Positions 24,390-40,075 of a stretch of 40,213 bases of DNA are shown piece after piece. The translations under genes were made by a program, and so were the position numbers. Every line of letters begins with the position of its first letter. Position 1 is the first letter of the stretch. The notes beneath the pieces are model-generated. The model ran no database searches and was not told the DNA's origin. It saw only the letters and a list, made by a program, of their open reading frames with translations. Location: contig DASTPP010000244.1 in assembly GCA_035762175.1 (NCBI GenBank), forward strand, positions 1 to 40,213, given 5' to 3'. Origin of the DNA: DASTPP01 sp035762175 (GTDB taxonomy: Bacteria; Myxococcota_A; Polyangia; Polyangiales; Polyangiaceae).

Positions 24390-24720
24390 GAGATGGCGGG
24401 CCCGTCCGCCGCGACCGAGATGGCGGGCCCGCCGCCGCGACCAAGATGGCGGGGCCGGCCGCCATCTCGCTCCTCGGATGGGCCGCCCGCGCCCGCTCCT
24501 CCGCGGGCCGCCCGCCGCCACGCCGCGGGCCGCCCGCCGTCGCTCCTCCGACGGGCGGCCCGCCGCCACGCCGCGGGCCGCCCGCCGTCGCTCCTCCGGC
24601 GGGCTGGCCGCCGCCACGCCGGGGGGCGCCCGCCGTCGCTCTTCCGACGGGCTGGCCGCCACGACGCCGCGGGCCGCCCGCCGCCGCGAGGGGCGCGGGG
24701 GAAGGCGCCGCCCGCGCGGC
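24390..24720. repeat. Tandem repeat block: 27-bp and 48-bp units
   Basis: Three imperfect units of about 26-27 bp starting GATGGCGGG lie at about 24392-24470. They are followed by three 48-bp units at 24513-24560, 24561-24608 and 24609-24656, with partial copies on both sides (about 24478-24512 and 24657-24700). The 48-bp units contain GGGCCGCCCGCCGTCGCTCC. All frames stay open because the unit lengths divide by three, but no gene is supported. It fills the space between the barrel remnant and the TetR gene. Confidence 0.75.
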
Positions 24721-24734
24721 GCGTACGAGCGCGC

Positions 24735-25352
24735 TCAGCCGTCGGCCGGCGCGAGCAGGTAGCCGTGGCGCACGAGGCCGTAGATGGTGTCGACGAGGGC
24801 CTCGACCTCGACCTGCCAGCCGCGCGACACGATCTGCAAGAGCACCTCTTTGAGGCCGCCCATCGTGAAGTAGGCGAGCAGGCGCGCGTCGCCCCCGCGC
24901 ACGATGCCGAGCGACTGGCCCTCGGTGATGCTCTCGATGAAGAGCTTGGCGATCTCGTCGTAGAAGCTGAGCAGCTTGCCGTCGAACGAGGGGTCGACCC
25001 CGACGGCGTCGGCGATGAGAATTTTGCTCATCGGCCGGTCGTCGAGCAAGACGAGCAAGATGCGGCGAATGTTGTCGCGCGTCTGCGCCTCGACCGGGCG
25101 CGCGGGGTCGCGCGGGTCGACCCGGTGAATGGCCATCGCGAGCCGGGTGAAGAAGCGGTCGACGAGCTCTTCGAAGAGCGTACGCTTGTCGGCGAAGTAA
25201 AGGTAGAAGGTGCCGCGCGCGACGCCGGCGGCGGCCACGATGTCGTCGACCGTCGTGGCGTGGTAGCCGTGGCGGGCGAAGACGTCGCGGCCGCGCGCGA
25301 GAATTTGCTGCCGCCGGTCGACCTTGCCCCGCCCGGCGGCGCCTGCGCGCAC
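24735..25352 (-). CDS. TetR/AcrR family transcriptional regulator
   Basis: About 205 residues. The N-terminal helix-turn-helix is typical: RQQILARGRDVFARHGYHATTV..IVAAAGVARGTFYLYFADK. The C-terminal helices (residues about 70-200) form the ligand domain with no diagnostic ligand motif; ALLAYFTMGGLKEVL-type helices suggest a fatty-acyl or small hydrophobic effector at most. The start is unclear: GTG at 25352 gives the usual family length, while TTG at 25448 and ATG at 25574 would add basic, low-complexity N-termini. It is divergent from the activase/dehydratase genes and most likely controls them and itself. Candidate operators are two identical GCGAACTGACACG repeats in the shared spacer. Confidence 0.88.
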   Translation of the reverse strand: MRAGAAGRGKVDRRQQILARGRDVFARHGYHATTVDDIVAAAGVARGTFYLYFADKRTLFEELVDRFFTRLAMAIHRVDPRDPARPVEAQTRDNIRRILLVLLDDRPMSKILIADAVGVDPSFDGKLLSFYDEIAKLFIESITEGQSLGIVRGGDARLLAYFTMGGLKEVLLQIVSRGWQVEVEALVDTIYGLVRHGYLLAPADG

Positions 25353-25749
25353 CTCGGCGGGGGGGGCGGGCCGCGGAGCCCGGGCGTGCTTGCCCTCGTC
25401 GGGGGCACGCTTGGGGCGGGGGGACGAGGCTCGGGTCGCGATGCCCAAGGCATAAACGGGCGAGCCCCGGCCGACAACCCTCACGGCCGCGGCGGCCCTG
25501 TCGTTCGCGCTCGCACCCGGCGCGGGCGAGGGCCCGGCGGAAGCAGGCGGCGTTCCATCGGGCGCGAGAGCCATGCGGCGCGGGCGCCCGAAAGCGGGGC
25601 GGTGCCGGGGGCCACGATGTGGGGTGAAGGGCCCGCCTAGGCGGGGCGGGTTCGGGGGCCACGACGCGGGGCGAGGGGCCCGCCTAACGTTTCGTAACGT
25701 TTGCGTTTCGGCTTGCGCGGCCCAAACCGGGCGGATACGACCTCTCCTC

Positions 25750-25841
25750 GCGAACTGACACGTCCGTCTAGTTGCTCGTGCTCTTGCGTTCGACGTAGTT
25801 TCTCGCAGTTCCCACGCGTCCTCGGGCGGCGAACTGACACG
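25750..25841. promoter_or_regulatory. Two perfect 13-bp direct repeats in the TetR/activase spacer
   Basis: GCGAACTGACACG occurs at 25750-25762 and 25829-25841, 79 bp apart, each followed by a CGTC within a few bases. The surrounding region (about 25685-25870) is much more AT-rich than the rest of the window and also has AACGTTT twice (near 25687 and 25698). These are good candidates for operator or activator sites for the activase genes. Confidence 0.5.
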
Positions 25842-25872
25842 CGCGTCGCCGTCGTTTTCGGGAGGTTCTGGC

Positions 25873-29517
<3,645 letters not shown>

Positions 29518-29556
29518 CGGGCGGCGGAAGGTGACAGAGAGGGAAGGAGGAACGCG

Positions 29557-31530
<1,974 letters not shown>

Positions 31531-31638
31531 GCGGGCCCGCGGCCGCGGCGGGGTGAGTCGGCCCCCGCCCGCGGCCGCGCCGCGCGGGGCGGCGCCTCGG
31601 GGCCCCGGCGGCCCGCGGCCGGCCGCCCGGGGTGGGCG

Positions 31639-31666
31639 TTGCCCCCGACTTCGGTCAGAGTATAAG
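31639..31666 (+). promoter_or_regulatory. Promoter of the ketosynthase gene
   Basis: TTGCCC (31639-31644) and TATAAG (31661-31666) are separated by 16 bp; the -10 box matches five of six consensus bases. The start codon is 29 bases further on. It suggests that the ketosynthase gene can be expressed on its own. Confidence 0.55.
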
Positions 31667-31695
31667 GGCCGCCCAACCGGCAGTGAGGCCCCCTC

Positions 31696-33333
31696 GTGAC
31701 GCAAAGCCCTTCTTCACATCGTGGCGGCAAGCCCGCGCGCATTGGCATCTTCGGCTGGGGCGTCGTGGCGCCCGGGGCGAAAGACATGGCGGCCTTCCGC
31801 GCGCTGCTCGAGCGCGGCGAGACCGCCCTGCGCCCGAGCCCCCGGGCCGAGCTCGGCTACGGGCTCTTCGCGGTCGGCGACCCCGACTTTCGTTTCGAAG
31901 AGTACGCCCCGTGGGTCGCCTCGCGCCACGGCGAGGGCTACGTCGCGCGCATGCGCTCGAAGATGGGCGAGAACGTGCTCTTCTCGGTCGGCGCGATGGT
32001 GCAGGCGCTCGGCTGCGACGAGCGGCTCGAGGGCCTCCTGCGCGAGCTCGACGGGCGCTGCCACATCTACGTCGGCTCCGGCGTCGGCGACCTGCCCGAG
32101 AGCTACCGCGCCGCGACCGACCTCGCCCGCGCCCTGCGCGTGTGGAACCACTTCTGGGCCGAGCCCGCGCGCTGCGAGGCGCGCCGCCGCTACGCCGCCG
32201 AGGGGGTCGCGCCCGGCGGCGCCGAGGCGCCGCCCGACCCCGCGGCGCTGCCGGTCGACAGCGACGAGCGCTGGCAGGCGCTCGGGGCCTGGGACGCCTT
32301 CTGGGCCTCGCACTCGGACGCGCTCGCCGCCTTCACCGCGCGCTACGCCGAGATCGAGCGGCTCGACTTCGACGAGGCCGAGGGGCCGGGCGGGGCGCCG
32401 ACCAGCGCGATCCACAAGCGGCAGCGGGCCCACCGCAAGCTGATCGACGAGGTCGGCTGCCCCAAGCCGCCCTGGGCCGCGGTCGACTCCGACCTCATTT
32501 GGAACATCCAGAACGTCCCCTCGTCGCAGCTCTCGATGCTGCTCGGCGTGCACGGGCCCGCGTGGGCGACGGTGGGCGCCTGCTCGGCCTTCGGCGTCTC
32601 GCTCAAGTGCGGCATCGACGCCATCCGCCGGGGCGAGGCGAGCGCGGTCATCGTCGGCACGACCGACCCGCGGCCCGACCCGGCGCTGGTCGGCGCCTTC
32701 CACCAGGCGCGCGTGATGCCGGGCACGGGCGAGGTGAACTTCCCGCTGACCTCGCTGCGCGGCACGCACGTCTCGGGCGGCGCCTGCCTGTGGATCATCG
32801 GCGACGCCGACTACTTCGAGGCCCGGGGCCTGCGCCCGGTCGGCGGCTACGTCGCCGCGGCGACCGTCTCGTCGGACGCCGAGCACATCATCACGCCCTC
32901 GAAGACCGGCCCCAAGCGCGCCATCGACCACGCGTTCGCCGAGGCGGGCATCGGCCCCGGCGACGTCGCCATCGCCGACCTGCACGCGACGGGCACCCCG
33001 GGCGACATCAACGAGCTCGCCCTGCTCGAGAGCTACCTCGGCCCGCAGACGCTCGTCACCGCGCGCAAGGGCGTCTTCGGCCACGGCATGGCCAACTGCG
33101 GCGGCTGGGAGCTCACGGCCCTCGCCCTGAGCCTGCGCGAGGGCTTCGCCTTCCCCACGGGCATCCCCGAGGGTGCCCTCAACCGCCGCGTGCGCGAGGC
33201 GCGCGGCGACACCGTGGTGACCTCGGGCCGGCCCGTGCGCCGCGGCTACGGCATCAAGACGATGCTCGGCATCGGCGGCATCACCGCCTGCGTGATCTTG
33301 AAGGCCGCCGACGGCGAGCCCGAGCCGGCCTGA
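31696..33333 (+). CDS. Beta-ketoacyl synthase-family protein with extended N-terminal part
   Basis: A 545-residue thiolase-fold condensing enzyme. The catalytic set is complete: Cys296 in VGACSAFG, His430 in DLHATGTPGD, Lys458 and His463 in KGVFGHGMANCGG. Distances of 134 and 33 residues match FabF. The Cys comes about 130 residues later than in FabF because of an insertion at about 130-250, rich in Trp and charged residues (ERWQALGAWDAFWASH). It has no acyltransferase or carrier domain, so it is a free-standing ketosynthase-like enzyme. GTG at 31696 is preceded by GAGG. It follows the activase pair by 165 bp with its own promoter. It may make or extend an acyl chain that the activase pair then processes, but that link is inferred. 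Confidence 0.88.
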   Translation: MTQSPSSHRGGKPARIGIFGWGVVAPGAKDMAAFRALLERGETALRPSPRAELGYGLFAVGDPDFRFEEYAPWVASRHGEGYVARMRSKMGENVLFSVGAMVQALGCDERLEGLLRELDGRCHIYVGSGVGDLPESYRAATDLARALRVWNHFWAEPARCEARRRYAAEGVAPGGAEAPPDPAALPVDSDERWQALGAWDAFWASHSDALAAFTARYAEIERLDFDEAEGPGGAPTSAIHKRQRAHRKLIDEVGCPKPPWAAVDSDLIWNIQNVPSSQLSMLLGVHGPAWATVGACSAFGVSLKCGIDAIRRGEASAVIVGTTDPRPDPALVGAFHQARVMPGTGEVNFPLTSLRGTHVSGGACLWIIGDADYFEARGLRPVGGYVAAATVSSDAEHIITPSKTGPKRAIDHAFAEAGIGPGDVAIADLHATGTPGDINELALLESYLGPQTLVTARKGVFGHGMANCGGWELTALALSLREGFAFPTGIPEGALNRRVREARGDTVVTSGRPVRRGYGIKTMLGIGGITACVILKAADGEPEPA

Positions 33334-33429
33334 GCCGGCTCCCCCCCCGCCCCGGGGCGCCCGCCTTCCGCCGCGCGGCCGCCTCCGGTATCGCCACCGG
33401 CCTGGCTCTCGCGCCGGCGATCGCGTTTT

Positions 33430-33745
33430 TCGGGGGCGAATCGGGGGGCGCCGAGCCGGCACCCCGATTCTTGGGGCCGACACCCCCGTTCTCGGGGCAG
33501 GCCCCCCCATTTGTTGAGGCCGGCACCCCGATTCGGGGGGCGAACACCCCGATTTTCGGCGCTGACACCCCCATTCTCGGGGGGTGTACCCGCCCTCGCG
33601 GGCCGGGCGCCCCGATTTGGGGGGGGCCGCCGCTCGAGGGGCGGGCGCCCCGATTCGGGGGGGGCCGCCGCTCGAGGGGCGGTCGCCCCGATTCGGGGGG
33701 CCACTGCTCGAGGGGCGGGCGCCCCCACCGGCGGGGAAACGGCGC
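33430..33745. repeat. Array of iterated CCCCGATTCGGGG palindromes
   Basis: Between convergent genes, variants of the palindrome CCCCGATTCGGGG recur about ten times. From 33461 to about 33600 they repeat with a 21-bp period (starts 33461, 33482, about 33503, 33525, 33546, 33567), each unit beginning CACCCC. From about 33607 they repeat with 36-38 bp spacing, alternating with GCTCGAGGGGCGG (at 33632, 33670, 33706). An opposite-strand copy lies near 33434. The rest of 33334-33779 holds no gene. Many hairpins could stop transcription from both sides. Confidence 0.7.
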
Positions 33746-33779
33746 GTGCGGGCGGGGCCGGGCGCCCGGCGGGGGCTCC

Positions 33780-35933
33780 TCAATGCCGGCGGCTGTGGGT
33801 CGTCGTCGGGCGCGCAAACCGGCCAGGCACATGGACGGTGCGCGCGGGCGCGGCCGGCGCCGGGGGCAGCGAGTGCGGGTGCACGAGCGGAGGGGCCTTG
33901 CCCCGCGACCCCGCGTCGGCGGCGCCACGGGGCGCGGGGCCCTCGGGCGAAGATGAGGCCGCCCGTGGCAAGGCGCCGCCACCGAGCGCGTCGGGCAAGG
34001 GCGGGGCGGTGGCCGTCGCGGCGGGGCCGGCGTTCTCGCCCGCTTGCGTCGGCGCGAGGCAGCGCGAGAGCAGCGCGCCGGCCAGCAGCGCGACGACCAG
34101 CAGCGACGCGAGGGTGGTGGCGCTGAGGGTGAGCATCGGGGGCGAGCGGCGCACCCCCGCGGGCGCCTCGAGCGGCGGGGCCTTCGCCTGCACGTCGGGC
34201 GGAGGCGCGCGGCGCGGCCCCGCGGGCGCCTCGGCGTGCGGAGCCCTCACCCGCGCGTCGGGCGGAGGCGTGCGGCGCGGCCCTGCGGGCGCCTCGAGCG
34301 GCGGGGCCTTCGCCTGCACGTCATGCGAGGGCCGCGGGGGCGCGGCCGAGGTCGTGGTCGGGGCGAGCTGCCCCCGGCGCGCGCTCGGCGGCGCCGACGC
34401 GCGGCCTTCGGGCGCGGCGCCCGCGGCGAGGCCTTCGGACCGCTCGGTCTTCGGGCTGGCCTCGTCGGGGGCGAGCCCACGAGGGGGCGTGGGCAGCGGC
34501 GGGGTCGGCGTGGGCTCGTCGCTCGGCGTGTCCGGCGGGGCCGGCACGTGCGGGCGCGTCGGCACGAGCTCGTCGTCGGCCGCGGGCCCGGCGGGCGGCG
34601 CGAGGACGCGGGTCGGGGCGATCTCTTCGTCTGCCGCGGGCGCGCGTGCCGGCACGAGCACGCGCGTCGGCACGCCCTCTTCGATCGGCGCGCGCGGCGG
34701 GGGCGCTACGTCGGGCGGGGCGGGCGGGGGTGCCGCGTAGGCGGGGTTCGACCTCGTCGCGGCGAGCCGACGCGGCAGGGCAGGCGGGGGCGCCTCGTAG
34801 GCGGGGTTCGATGCGGTCGCGGCGGGCCGGCGCGGCGGGGCGGGCGGGGGCGCCGCGTAGGCGGGGTTCGACCTCGTCGCGGCGAGCCGGCGCGGCGGGG
34901 CGGGCGGGGACGCCGGAGGCTTCGGCCACTCGGGCGCGCTCTCGATGTGGGCGAGCAACGACTCGATGCGGCGCCGCCGGGTCGCCCGCTCGCGCTCGAA
35001 CGCCTTGCCGAGCAGGGCGCCGAGCTCGGCGTACGAGACGGGCTGCCCCCAGGCCCGCAAGACCGCCTCGAGGTCGCGGCGCATCTGGTCGGCGGTCTCG
35101 TAGCGGTCGCCGGGCAGCGGGGCGAGGGCGCGCTCGCAAATGCGGAGCAGGGGCGTACGGGCGATGGCGCGCTCGTCGCGCGGCCGGGGCACCTCGTGCA
35201 GGGCCAGGCGCCCGGCGATCTCGCCGAGCGCGAGGTCGCCCCAGAGGGGGCGGCCGGTGAGCTCTTCCCAGAGCATGGCGCCGGCCGAGAAGACGTCGGC
35301 GCGGCGGTCGATCGCGCCGCCGGCGAGCTGCTCGGGCGCCATGTACGCGATGCGGCCGTTGACCTCGCCGGCGTCGGTCCGGTGGCGCGCGCCGACGGCC
35401 TTGGCGACGCCGAAGTCGACGACCTTGGCCCGCCCCTCGTAGGTGACGAAGACGTTCTCGGGCGCCACGTCGCGGTGCACGACGTTCAGCGGCGTGCCGT
35501 CGAAGTCGCAGAGCTCGTGCGCGTGGTGCAGCCCCGCGAGCGCGTCGGCGAGCGCCCGCAGCCGGTGCGGCAGCGAGCGCTCGGGGACGCCCTCGAAGGC
35601 CCAGCGGGTCAGCCGGCGCAGGGGCTGGCCCTCGAGGTGCTCCATCACGAGGTGCGGCACGCCCTCGTGCTCGAAGACGTCGCTCGCCTGTACCAAATGC
35701 GGGTGCACGAGGCGCGCGGCGAGGCGGGCCTCGTCGAGGAAGCGCGCGCGGTGCTCGGGGTCGAACGCGAAGTCGCCCCGCGGCACCTTGATGACGACGA
35801 GCTGCTTGACGTCGCGGGGGCCGAGGGCGAGCGCGAGGTAGACCGTGGCCATGCCGCCCGAGCCGAGCGGCATCAGCAGCCGGTACTTGCCGACCCGCCG
35901 GGGCTGCGGGCCCTCGCGCAGGCCCCAGCTCAC
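33780..35933 (-). CDS. Ser/Thr protein kinase with repeat-rich linker and membrane helix
   Basis: A 717-residue kinase. The catalytic domain (residues about 17-290) has GSGGMA, Lys49 in VVIKV, HRDVAPEN with Asp155, and DFG with Asp173; the Lys usually two after the catalytic Asp is Ala157, a change often seen in myxobacterial kinases. The linker (about 330-590) is Pro/Ala-rich and contains two sets of three 20-residue repeats, one with SNPAYAAPPPAP and one with PPPDVQAKAPPLEAP. One membrane helix lies at about 600-622, with a disordered outer tail. It is the last gene of a minus-strand run, 41 bp after the TerB-like gene, and so probably belongs to the PspA/AAA+/TerB unit as its signalling arm. 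Also runs into the repeat array at its 3' end. Confidence 0.93.
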   Translation of the reverse strand: MSWGLREGPQPRRVGKYRLLMPLGSGGMATVYLALALGPRDVKQLVVIKVPRGDFAFDPEHRARFLDEARLAARLVHPHLVQASDVFEHEGVPHLVMEHLEGQPLRRLTRWAFEGVPERSLPHRLRALADALAGLHHAHELCDFDGTPLNVVHRDVAPENVFVTYEGRAKVVDFGVAKAVGARHRTDAGEVNGRIAYMAPEQLAGGAIDRRADVFSAGAMLWEELTGRPLWGDLALGEIAGRLALHEVPRPRDERAIARTPLLRICERALAPLPGDRYETADQMRRDLEAVLRAWGQPVSYAELGALLGKAFERERATRRRRIESLLAHIESAPEWPKPPASPPAPPRRLAATRSNPAYAAPPPAPPRRPAATASNPAYEAPPPALPRRLAATRSNPAYAAPPPAPPDVAPPPRAPIEEGVPTRVLVPARAPAADEEIAPTRVLAPPAGPAADDELVPTRPHVPAPPDTPSDEPTPTPPLPTPPRGLAPDEASPKTERSEGLAAGAAPEGRASAPPSARRGQLAPTTTSAAPPRPSHDVQAKAPPLEAPAGPRRTPPPDARVRAPHAEAPAGPRRAPPPDVQAKAPPLEAPAGVRRSPPMLTLSATTLASLLVVALLAGALLSRCLAPTQAGENAGPAATATAPPLPDALGGGALPRAASSSPEGPAPRGAADAGSRGKAPPLVHPHSLPPAPAAPARTVHVPGRFARPTTTHSRRH
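34143..34322 (-). repeat. Three in-frame 60-bp repeats in the kinase (juxtamembrane)
   Basis: Three adjacent 60-bp units encode a 20-residue Pro/Ala repeat just before the membrane helix of the Ser/Thr kinase. They are near identical, with the middle one most diverged. Confidence 0.8.
34741..34920 (-). repeat. Three in-frame 60-bp repeats in the kinase linker
   Basis: Units at 34741-34800, 34801-34860 and 34861-34920 are 60 bp each and almost identical. They encode a 20-residue unit containing RSNPAYAAPPPAP after the kinase domain. Confidence 0.85.
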
Positions 35934-35974
35934 GCCGCCCGCCCTCTCGCCTCGCCCGACGCCACCGGGGCCGC

Positions 35975-36421
35975 CTACACGCCGAGCTTCTTCGCCACGT
36001 CGGCCGCCGCCGCCGAGTTCTGCAGGTGCGTCAGGTGCGAGAGCAAGTACTCTTTGACCTCGCCCGCGAGCGCCTGCACCTCGGCCTCGCCCAGGCCGAA
36101 GGCCCCGGCGAAGTCGTTGATGAGGGCCATCTCGCGGTCGGAGGCGTGGCCGTCGGCCCAGGCGAGCAAGATCGCCGTCTTCAAAAAGAGCTTCTGCTTG
36201 TCTTCGCCCCGCAAGAGGCCCGCGAGCTGCTCGGCCCCGATGTCGGGCTGGCGCGCGAGCTCGGCGAGCGCGACCGCGCCCCCGCCGCAGTCGGCCCAGA
36301 ACGAGGCGATGAGCGCCGCCTCGCGCTCGTGGACGCCGTCGCGCCGGGAGACCGCATAGAGGCCGCGGGCGATCGCCTCGGCCTCGGACGTGTCGAGGGT
36401 CGTCGGGGGGAAGAAGCTCAT
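35975..36421 (-). CDS. TerB-like protein
   Basis: A 148-residue all-helical protein. The segments DGVHEREAALIASFW and LLAWADGHASDREMALINDF have the paired acidic helices of the TerB/DjlA N-terminal fold, which binds metal. TerB domains occur in tellurite-resistance and phage-defence-related membrane stress systems, often with AAA+ ATPases and PspA, as here. The ATG at 36421 has AAGGGA upstream. It is 101 bp behind the AAA+ gene, with a short GTCGTCGGGGG repeat in the gap. The protein is likely cytoplasmic. Confidence 0.82.
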   Translation of the reverse strand: MSFFPPTTLDTSEAEAIARGLYAVSRRDGVHEREAALIASFWADCGGGAVALAELARQPDIGAEQLAGLLRGEDKQKLFLKTAILLAWADGHASDREMALINDFAGAFGLGEAEVQALAGEVKEYLLSHLTHLQNSAAAADVAKKLGV

Positions 36422-36522
36422 GGTCTCGGGTCCCTTCTGGTCGCGGGCCCCGGGGCGCGTCGCCCGGGGTCGTCGGGGGGTCGTCGGGGGGTCGGCCGGC
36501 CCGGCGCCGGCCGGGGGGCGCC

Positions 36523-38514
<1,992 letters not shown>

Positions 38515-38521
38515 GCGCGGC

Positions 38522-39226
38522 TCACATCGTCTTGGCGCCGGCCTTCTTGGCCGCCGCCGCCGCCTTGAGCTGCGCGAGCTGCTGCTTCGCCGTCACGTCG
38601 CCCGCCTGCTGGCGCAGCGCCGCGAGCCGCGTGTCGAGGTCGTTCGAGCGCAGCTCGTCGTTCAGGTTCGCCTCGGCGATGACGTTCTTGATGTGCGTGC
38701 GCACGTTGTCGAGCGCCTTGATCTCGGCGTCGACGCTCAGGCCGTCGAGCTGCTCGTTGATGCGCGTGCGCACCTGCGCGCTCTGCATCTTCGCCAGCAT
38801 CGACTCTTTCTCGCCCTGCAGCTTTCTGATCTCCGACTGCACCATCAAGAGCGCGTTCTTCGCCCCGTCGGCGTCTTTCTGGGCGACCGCCGACTCGGCC
38901 TTCAGCTCGTCGACCTCGGCCGTCAGCTGGTTCTTCTTCTGCACCAAGATGAGCCCGAGGTCGTCTTGCCCCGTCTCGACCGCGACGGCGAGCTCGCCCT
39001 CGACCTGCGCCAGGTCTTTGCTCTTCGCCGCGAGGCGGGCCGAGACGTCTTCGCGCCGGCGAATCACCGCGGCCGTCGCCCGCTTGAGCTTCGAGTACTT
39101 CTCGACCATCGAGCTGATCGCGTTCTCGTACGCGATCTCGGGGTGCTCTTTCTCGATGTCCGAGATCCACAGGCTCACGAAGCCCTTCCAGAGGTTGCCC
39201 AGTCGCGCAAAAATGCCGCTCGCCAT
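38522..39226 (-). CDS. PspA/IM30 (Vipp1) family membrane-stress protein
   Basis: A 234-residue coiled-coil protein. It starts with a short amphipathic helix (MASGIFARLGNLWKGFVSLW) as in PspA, which binds stressed membranes, followed by long coiled-coil helices (residues 30-185) with heptad Leu/Ala patterns and a final Ala/Lys-rich tail. PspA/IM30 proteins form ESCRT-III-like rings and rods that seal leaky inner membranes and keep proton-motive force. The usual PspF activator and PspB/PspC are absent; instead AAA+ and TerB-like genes are adjacent. A clear AGGAG site precedes the ATG. Confidence 0.93.
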   Translation of the reverse strand: MASGIFARLGNLWKGFVSLWISDIEKEHPEIAYENAISSMVEKYSKLKRATAAVIRRREDVSARLAAKSKDLAQVEGELAVAVETGQDDLGLILVQKKNQLTAEVDELKAESAVAQKDADGAKNALLMVQSEIRKLQGEKESMLAKMQSAQVRTRINEQLDGLSVDAEIKALDNVRTHIKNVIAEANLNDELRSNDLDTRLAALRQQAGDVTAKQQLAQLKAAAAAKKAGAKTM

Positions 39227-39312
39227 CGCTCACTCTCCTCGTCGTCCGCCGCGCCGCCGCCCCCCCGGGCGCGCGCCGCCTCGCCGGCCCCCGGGGGCCC
39301 CGGCCCACGCCC

Positions 39313-39975
39313 TCACGCCGGCTCGATGAGCTTCGGCGACGCCCTGACCACCCGCGCGACGGCCTCCTGCCCGAAGAACTCGAGCACCGCCTGCACGCGC
39401 AGCTTCTCTTCGTTCGACGCCCGCGTCAGCGCCTGCTGGCTCGCCACCTGGTCTTCCATCACGCGGCGCACGTCGGCGATCTGCCGCTCGAGGTCTTGAA
39501 TGCGCGCCGCGCCCTGCGCCAGCGTCGCCTGCGTCTCGCGCTCGCCGTGCTTGATGTACGCGTCGAGCGCCTGAATCTCTTGGGCCCCCGCCTCGATGAT
39601 GGCGTCGATCGGCACGCCGAAGGCCTTGAGCGAGGCCTCGACGATCTGCCGCTTGACCTCCTTCGGGGTCTCGGCCGGCAAGGTCTGCAAGAGCCCCGAC
39701 GCCTTCTCGAGCCGCGCCTGCTCGTCGTCGCTGATCGAGGCCGCCCGGTAGACCGCCTTGAAGTCGACCCCCCCCCCGCCGCCCGCCGCCGCCGCCACGC
39801 GCGGCAGCTCGCCCCGCAGCTCGACCGAGGGCGGCGCGGGCTCGTCGGCCGGCGGCGCCTCTTCTTGGCTGTACTTGGCGATGAGCTCGTCGGCCGTGGG
39901 GGCCGGCGCCGCGGGCTCGTCTTCTTGGACCACGAACCAGCCAAGAACGGTCTTGCCGAAGCTCTTTCCGGACAC
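39313..39975 (-). CDS. Coiled-coil hypothetical protein, first gene of the PspA operon
   Basis: A 220-residue protein from a GTG with GGGAG placed 7 bases upstream. Residues 20-60 are Pro/Glu/Ala-rich and disordered. Residues about 70-205 are helical: ISDDEQARLEKASGLLQTLP, a segment EVKRQIVEASLKAFGVPI, and a long heptad coil (RIQDLERQIADVRRVMEDQV). No family is recognised with confidence. The helical middle could belong to the group of PspA-operon partners, and it might bind PspA directly. It lies 86 bp before the PspA gene. Confidence 0.75.
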   Translation of the reverse strand: MSGKSFGKTVLGWFVVQEDEPAAPAPTADELIAKYSQEEAPPADEPAPPSVELRGELPRVAAAAGGGGGVDFKAVYRAASISDDEQARLEKASGLLQTLPAETPKEVKRQIVEASLKAFGVPIDAIIEAGAQEIQALDAYIKHGERETQATLAQGAARIQDLERQIADVRRVMEDQVASQQALTRASNEEKLRVQAVLEFFGQEAVARVVRASPKLIEPA

Positions 39976-40075
39976 GGTGTCGCTCCCTCGCGATGATTCG
40001 CGGCAGGCGCCGCCCGCACGACCCTAGCGCAGGTGTCGTACGGCACACAAGCCCGCCCCCGCCCGGCCCCGCCGC

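Noticed and set aside
33430..33745. CRISPR array
   Set aside because: Repeat period is only 21 or 36-38 bp with no unique spacers of constant length, and no cas genes are present.
38532..39499. Plus-strand open frames across the PspA gene
   Set aside because: Antisense shadows of a well-supported PspA/IM30 gene.
39985..40048. Sigma-54 promoter in front of the PspA operon
   Set aside because: PspA genes often use sigma-54, but no TGGCAC-N5-TTGC-like pair was found; a weak TTGTGT/TAGGGT pair was too poor to call.
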